Shown: piece after piece, positions 5,980 to 8,060 of the stretch
Layout: every line of letters starts with the position of its first letter
Position numbering within the stretch: the first letter of the stretch is position 1
From: Candidatus Omnitrophota bacterium
Lineage (GTDB): Bacteria > Omnitrophota > Gorgyraeia > JAHIPI01
Reading direction: 5' to 3'
Assembly (NCBI GenBank): GCA_030616695.1
Contig: JAUWWU010000036.1
Span: 1-8,060 of the forward strand
Length of the DNA: 8,060 bases
Made by a program: the position numbers and the translations under genes
Notes under the pieces: generated by a model
Told to the model about the DNA's origin: nothing
The model's input: only the letters and a program-made list of their open reading frames with translations
Database searches by the model: none

Positions 5980-7401
5980 TTAAACGATCTTGTTCTTGCC
6001 CTGCGACTTTGCCTTTAAAACCGAAGCGGCGGCTTTTTCCATAAGTTCTTCCGCCGTGGAGCCGTCCAGAGGATTTTCGCTTACGCCTCCGCTCATCGTC
6101 AGGGACATCGTCTTGTCTGCCTCAAGGACAAGGGCCTGTACGCCCTTCCTCACTTCTTCGGCTATCCGATATGCCTCTTTTTTATTTTTTTCGGGAAGCA
6201 GCAGCGCAAATTCATCGCCGGAGAGCCGCGCGGCTCTGCCTACCTGCGTTACATTATCCTTGAGGACAGAGGCTATCCGCATAAGCGCCTTCTCGGTAGC
6301 CAGCTCACCGTTTTCTTCCCTGAACTTGGTGAAATTATCTACGTTAAAAAGTATATATGAGCAGGGGCGTTGATAAAAAATTGCCCTTTTTATCTCTTCG
6401 TCAAGCCTTGTCGTAACATACTTCTCGTTAAACAGATTTGTAAGGTCGTCTTTTATGGCCAGCTCCTTGGTCTTTCTCATAAGCTCGTCGCTTTCGTAAG
6501 CCAGCGCAGCCTGTTTGGCAAATACCCTTATAAGCTCCAGGTCGTCATTTTTAAACTCAAATCTCTCGATTTCATTGCCTATTAAAAGCATGCCGACAGG
6601 GTTGCCGTGAGAAATAATAGCAAAAACAGCAAAGTTTTTAATCCCATAATCGTTTTTAAAATTCTCTATCTCTCTCGAAGGCTTTGTCTTTGAATCCGCG
6701 TATATGGTCCGGTCCTCGGCAAGCGCACTGCCAAGTAGGCCCGCGCCTATTTTGACCTCAAGCTGCGAAAGTTTCTCATTGCAAAGGTTCCTGTCGATGT
6801 TACATTCCAGGATCGAGGAGCCGTGCCCTTTGGGTAAAAATAACAGGGCGTAGCCGGCATCCATCATCTGGACGACTTTCTCTATGATAAGCGTCATGAC
6901 ATCTTCCATCTGCACAGAGGCAGAGATGTTTTCGCCTATTTGCAATAGACTGGACAGGGCGAGGACCCTTTTGTGAATTTCGGTATTGATCCGCTTTGTT
7001 TTTTCGCCGAAGACCTTAAGCTCTTCCATGTTTCCTTTTATGCGCCGCGTGAGCTGGTTTATGGACTGAGCCAGGTAGCCTATCTCGTCTTCACCCTCTC
7101 CTCCTACCGATATATCGCGAGTGAGGTCTCCTTCGGCAATAAGTTTTGCCTGAAGTGCCATCTCGATAACCGGCTCTACTATCTGTTTTGCCAGGATTAA
7201 CCCCAGAAAAGCTATGACAAGGCAGAAAAACAGAGTCAATGACACGCTGACGACGTCCCCGGACGGAGAAAATAACTGGCCGCGCACAAAATAGACCGCC
7301 ACAAGGAGCGGTATTACCGACATAAGGCAAAACGCTATCATAAGTTTATAGCGAAGGCCTTTAGGGATAAGCGATATCTTTCTGAAAAATTTCATATTCA
7401 T
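5980..7401 (-). CDS. Membrane sensor with HAMP, GAF and degenerate GGDEF domain
   Basis: A 473-residue inner-membrane signalling protein. Two hydrophobic helices at about 19-39 and 51-71 enclose only a dozen residues outside the membrane, too short for a classical periplasmic sensor domain. HAMP follows (about 72-124, with DEIGYLAQSINQL at 105-117), a coiled linker, a GAF domain (about 150-303) that could bind a small ligand, and a GGDEF domain (about 315-473). The signature loop reads SGDEF (394-398). Aligned to the diguanylate cyclase PleD from memory, the metal-binding first Asp is Asn353, the guanine-contacting Asn is Arg361 and the guanine-contacting Asp is Glu370; the RxxD inhibitory site is absent. 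Catalysis is therefore doubtful, and the domain may bind GTP, dimerise or scaffold instead (inference). It is the first gene of the pilus operon behind a strong promoter, so it probably gates the motors downstream. A second ATG two codons in (7395) is an equally workable start. Confidence 0.93.
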   Translation of the reverse strand: MNMKFFRKISLIPKGLRYKLMIAFCLMSVIPLLVAVYFVRGQLFSPSGDVVSVSLTLFFCLVIAFLGLILAKQIVEPVIEMALQAKLIAEGDLTRDISVGGEGEDEIGYLAQSINQLTRRIKGNMEELKVFGEKTKRINTEIHKRVLALSSLLQIGENISASVQMEDVMTLIIEKVVQMMDAGYALLFLPKGHGSSILECNIDRNLCNEKLSQLEVKIGAGLLGSALAEDRTIYADSKTKPSREIENFKNDYGIKNFAVFAIISHGNPVGMLLIGNEIERFEFKNDDLELIRVFAKQAALAYESDELMRKTKELAIKDDLTNLFNEKYVTTRLDEEIKRAIFYQRPCSYILFNVDNFTKFREENGELATEKALMRIASVLKDNVTQVGRAARLSGDEFALLLPEKNKKEAYRIAEEVRKGVQALVLEADKTMSLTMSGGVSENPLDGSTAEELMEKAAASVLKAKSQGKNKIV

Positions 7402-7402
7402 G

Positions 7403-7412
7403 TCCTTTCCTT
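7403..7412 (-). promoter_or_regulatory. Ribosome binding site of the GGDEF sensor gene
   Basis: The minus strand reads AAGGAAAGGA, two overlapping purine cores. The upstream core suits the ATG at 7401 and the downstream one suits the ATG at 7395, so it does not decide between them. Confidence 0.65.
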
Positions 7413-7444
7413 AACTATTTCGGGTTTTTAGCAAGGTTTTTTAA

Positions 7445-7473
7445 AGTATACCTGATATCCAATAGATTGTCAA
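7445..7473 (-). promoter_or_regulatory. Sigma-70-type promoter of the pilus motor operon
   Basis: On the minus strand a perfect -35 box TTGACA (7468-7473) is followed by a 17-base spacer and a -10 box TATACT (7445-7450), one mismatch from TATAAT. Transcription should start near 7438, giving a leader of about 36 bases before the GGDEF sensor gene. It sits in an AT-rich gap of 102 bases. It implies constitutive housekeeping expression and a transcription unit separate from the radical SAM gene upstream. No sigma-54 elements or clear operator were seen. Confidence 0.8.
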
Positions 7474-7503
7474 TACAGTATAATTTTAAGCTAATAACTG
7501 CTA

Positions 7504-8060
7504 TTAGGCGGGCATCTCTGTATGAGCGGCGATATTATCGCTTATCAGCGCGTCTTTGCTTATGCCCGGGGAAATATGATCCCACGGCAAAGGCTCGTTG
7601 TATTCCCGTTGCCTGAGGTAATCGGTGGGGCTGACTCCACACTTCAAAAATGCATTCTGCCACAGGCCAATATTTAATAAATCACTCCAATTCTCAAAGC
7701 GCGCCCCTTTCGAAAAAGCGGTTTCTAAGACATCACACAGCCTTCTATCTCCCCTGGAAAAAACTCCTTCTAAAAGGCTCATCTCGATATTATGGATATT
7801 CAGCTTTATCCTGGAGGTCTTGATGTTTTTCTTGATGTAATCCGCCTTCCCCTTCAATATTTCTTTAGGCGTCATTGCCTCCCACTGGAAAGGCGTGTGG
7901 GGTTTTGGAATAAAAGAAGAGGCGCTCAATATCGTATTAGGCGCCCCGCGTTTTGCCCTGGGATTCAGGGCGGCAATATCCAGCGCCATATTTATCATGG
8001 CATCAAGGTCCCCATTGTCCTCGCCGAAAAAACCGATCATAAAATAAAGCTTTATTTTTC
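7504..8060 (-). CDS. TIGR03960-type radical SAM protein, C-terminal part (5' end outside window)
   Basis: The frame is open to the window edge; 184 residues are visible and the protein certainly starts outside, since the frame continues upstream of the first visible Met as KIKLYF. The stretch LYFMIGF is the late strand of a radical SAM barrel, and the C-terminal region with SRGDRRL, GARFENW and YNEPLPWDHI is characteristic of the TIGR03960 family, B12-binding-type radical SAM proteins that are usually about 600 residues. The iron-sulfur CxxxCxxC motif is not visible. The exact reaction of the family is not settled, so no substrate is given. The usual Pro in the GxPxE turn is replaced here (GFFGED, near 8020-8034). 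It ends 102 bases before the next gene with a promoter between, so it is probably unrelated to pilus function. No terminator hairpin is evident after its stop. Confidence 0.88.
   Translation of the reverse strand, partial: KIKLYFMIGFFGEDNGDLDAMINMALDIAALNPRAKRGAPNTILSASSFIPKPHTPFQWEAMTPKEILKGKADYIKKNIKTSRIKLNIHNIEMSLLEGVFSRGDRRLCDVLETAFSKGARFENWSDLLNIGLWQNAFLKCGVSPTDYLRQREYNEPLPWDHISPGISKDALISDNIAAHTEMPA

Noticed and set aside
7091..7330. 79-codon frame on the minus strand
   Set aside because: It overlaps the membrane and HAMP part of the GGDEF sensor in another frame and has no recognisable features.
7402..7440. Possible leader hairpin hiding the ribosome binding site (CCTT near 7433-7436 against AAGG near 7409-7412)
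   Set aside because: Only four clean base pairs extend before mismatches; too weak to call a regulatory structure.
7475..7485. Second TATACT on the minus strand and TATAAT on the plus strand
   Set aside because: Neither has a -35 box at a workable distance, and no plus-strand gene follows.

Overview
All seven genes I can support lie on the minus strand, so they read from the high coordinates to the low ones. The window is bacterial DNA of fairly balanced base composition with tight gene spacing. It holds one complete start of a type IV pilus (T4P) motor operon. The combination of a cytoplasm-facing secretion-ATPase set, a free-standing MshEN domain, and a TIGR03960-type radical SAM gene next door would fit an uncultured Gram-negative lineage of the Omnitrophota/PVC or deltaproteobacterial kind. 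That taxonomic placement is an inference from protein style only and is weak. All three stop codons are used as stops, so the standard bacterial code applies.

Layout, in transcription order. (1) 8060-7504: the C-terminal part of a radical SAM protein, cut by the window edge. (2) 7503-7402: a 102-base AT-rich gap holding a near-consensus housekeeping promoter (TTGACA, 17-base spacer, TATACT) that points into the next gene. (3) 7401-5980: an inner-membrane sensor with two membrane helices, HAMP, GAF and a GGDEF domain whose catalytic and substrate residues are degenerate. (4) 5956-4892: PilT, the retraction ATPase. (5) 4882-4430: a 150-residue protein that is nothing but an MshEN (GspE N-terminal, c-di-GMP-receptor type) domain. 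(6) 4428-2695 and (7) 2690-972: two complete tandem PilB/GspE-type assembly ATPases. (8) 947-1: PilC, the inner-membrane platform protein, missing its C-terminus at the window edge. The gaps inside the operon are 23, 9, 1, 4 and 24 bases, which argues for one transcript with translational coupling.

How the genes fit together: PilB-type hexamers drive pilus extension and PilT drives retraction, both acting on the PilC platform. The membrane sensor and the three MshEN domains (one free, one on each PilB) look like an input layer. The familiar version would be GGDEF making c-di-GMP and MshEN sensing it. However, the GGDEF domain here has probably lost catalysis, and the three MshEN domains each depart differently from the c-di-GMP-binding signature. 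The most interesting point of the window is therefore a motor-control module in which the enzyme, the receptor and the ATPase have all been duplicated or reduced. Nothing here looks like a mobile element, CRISPR array or RNA gene, and no gap exceeds about 100 bases.
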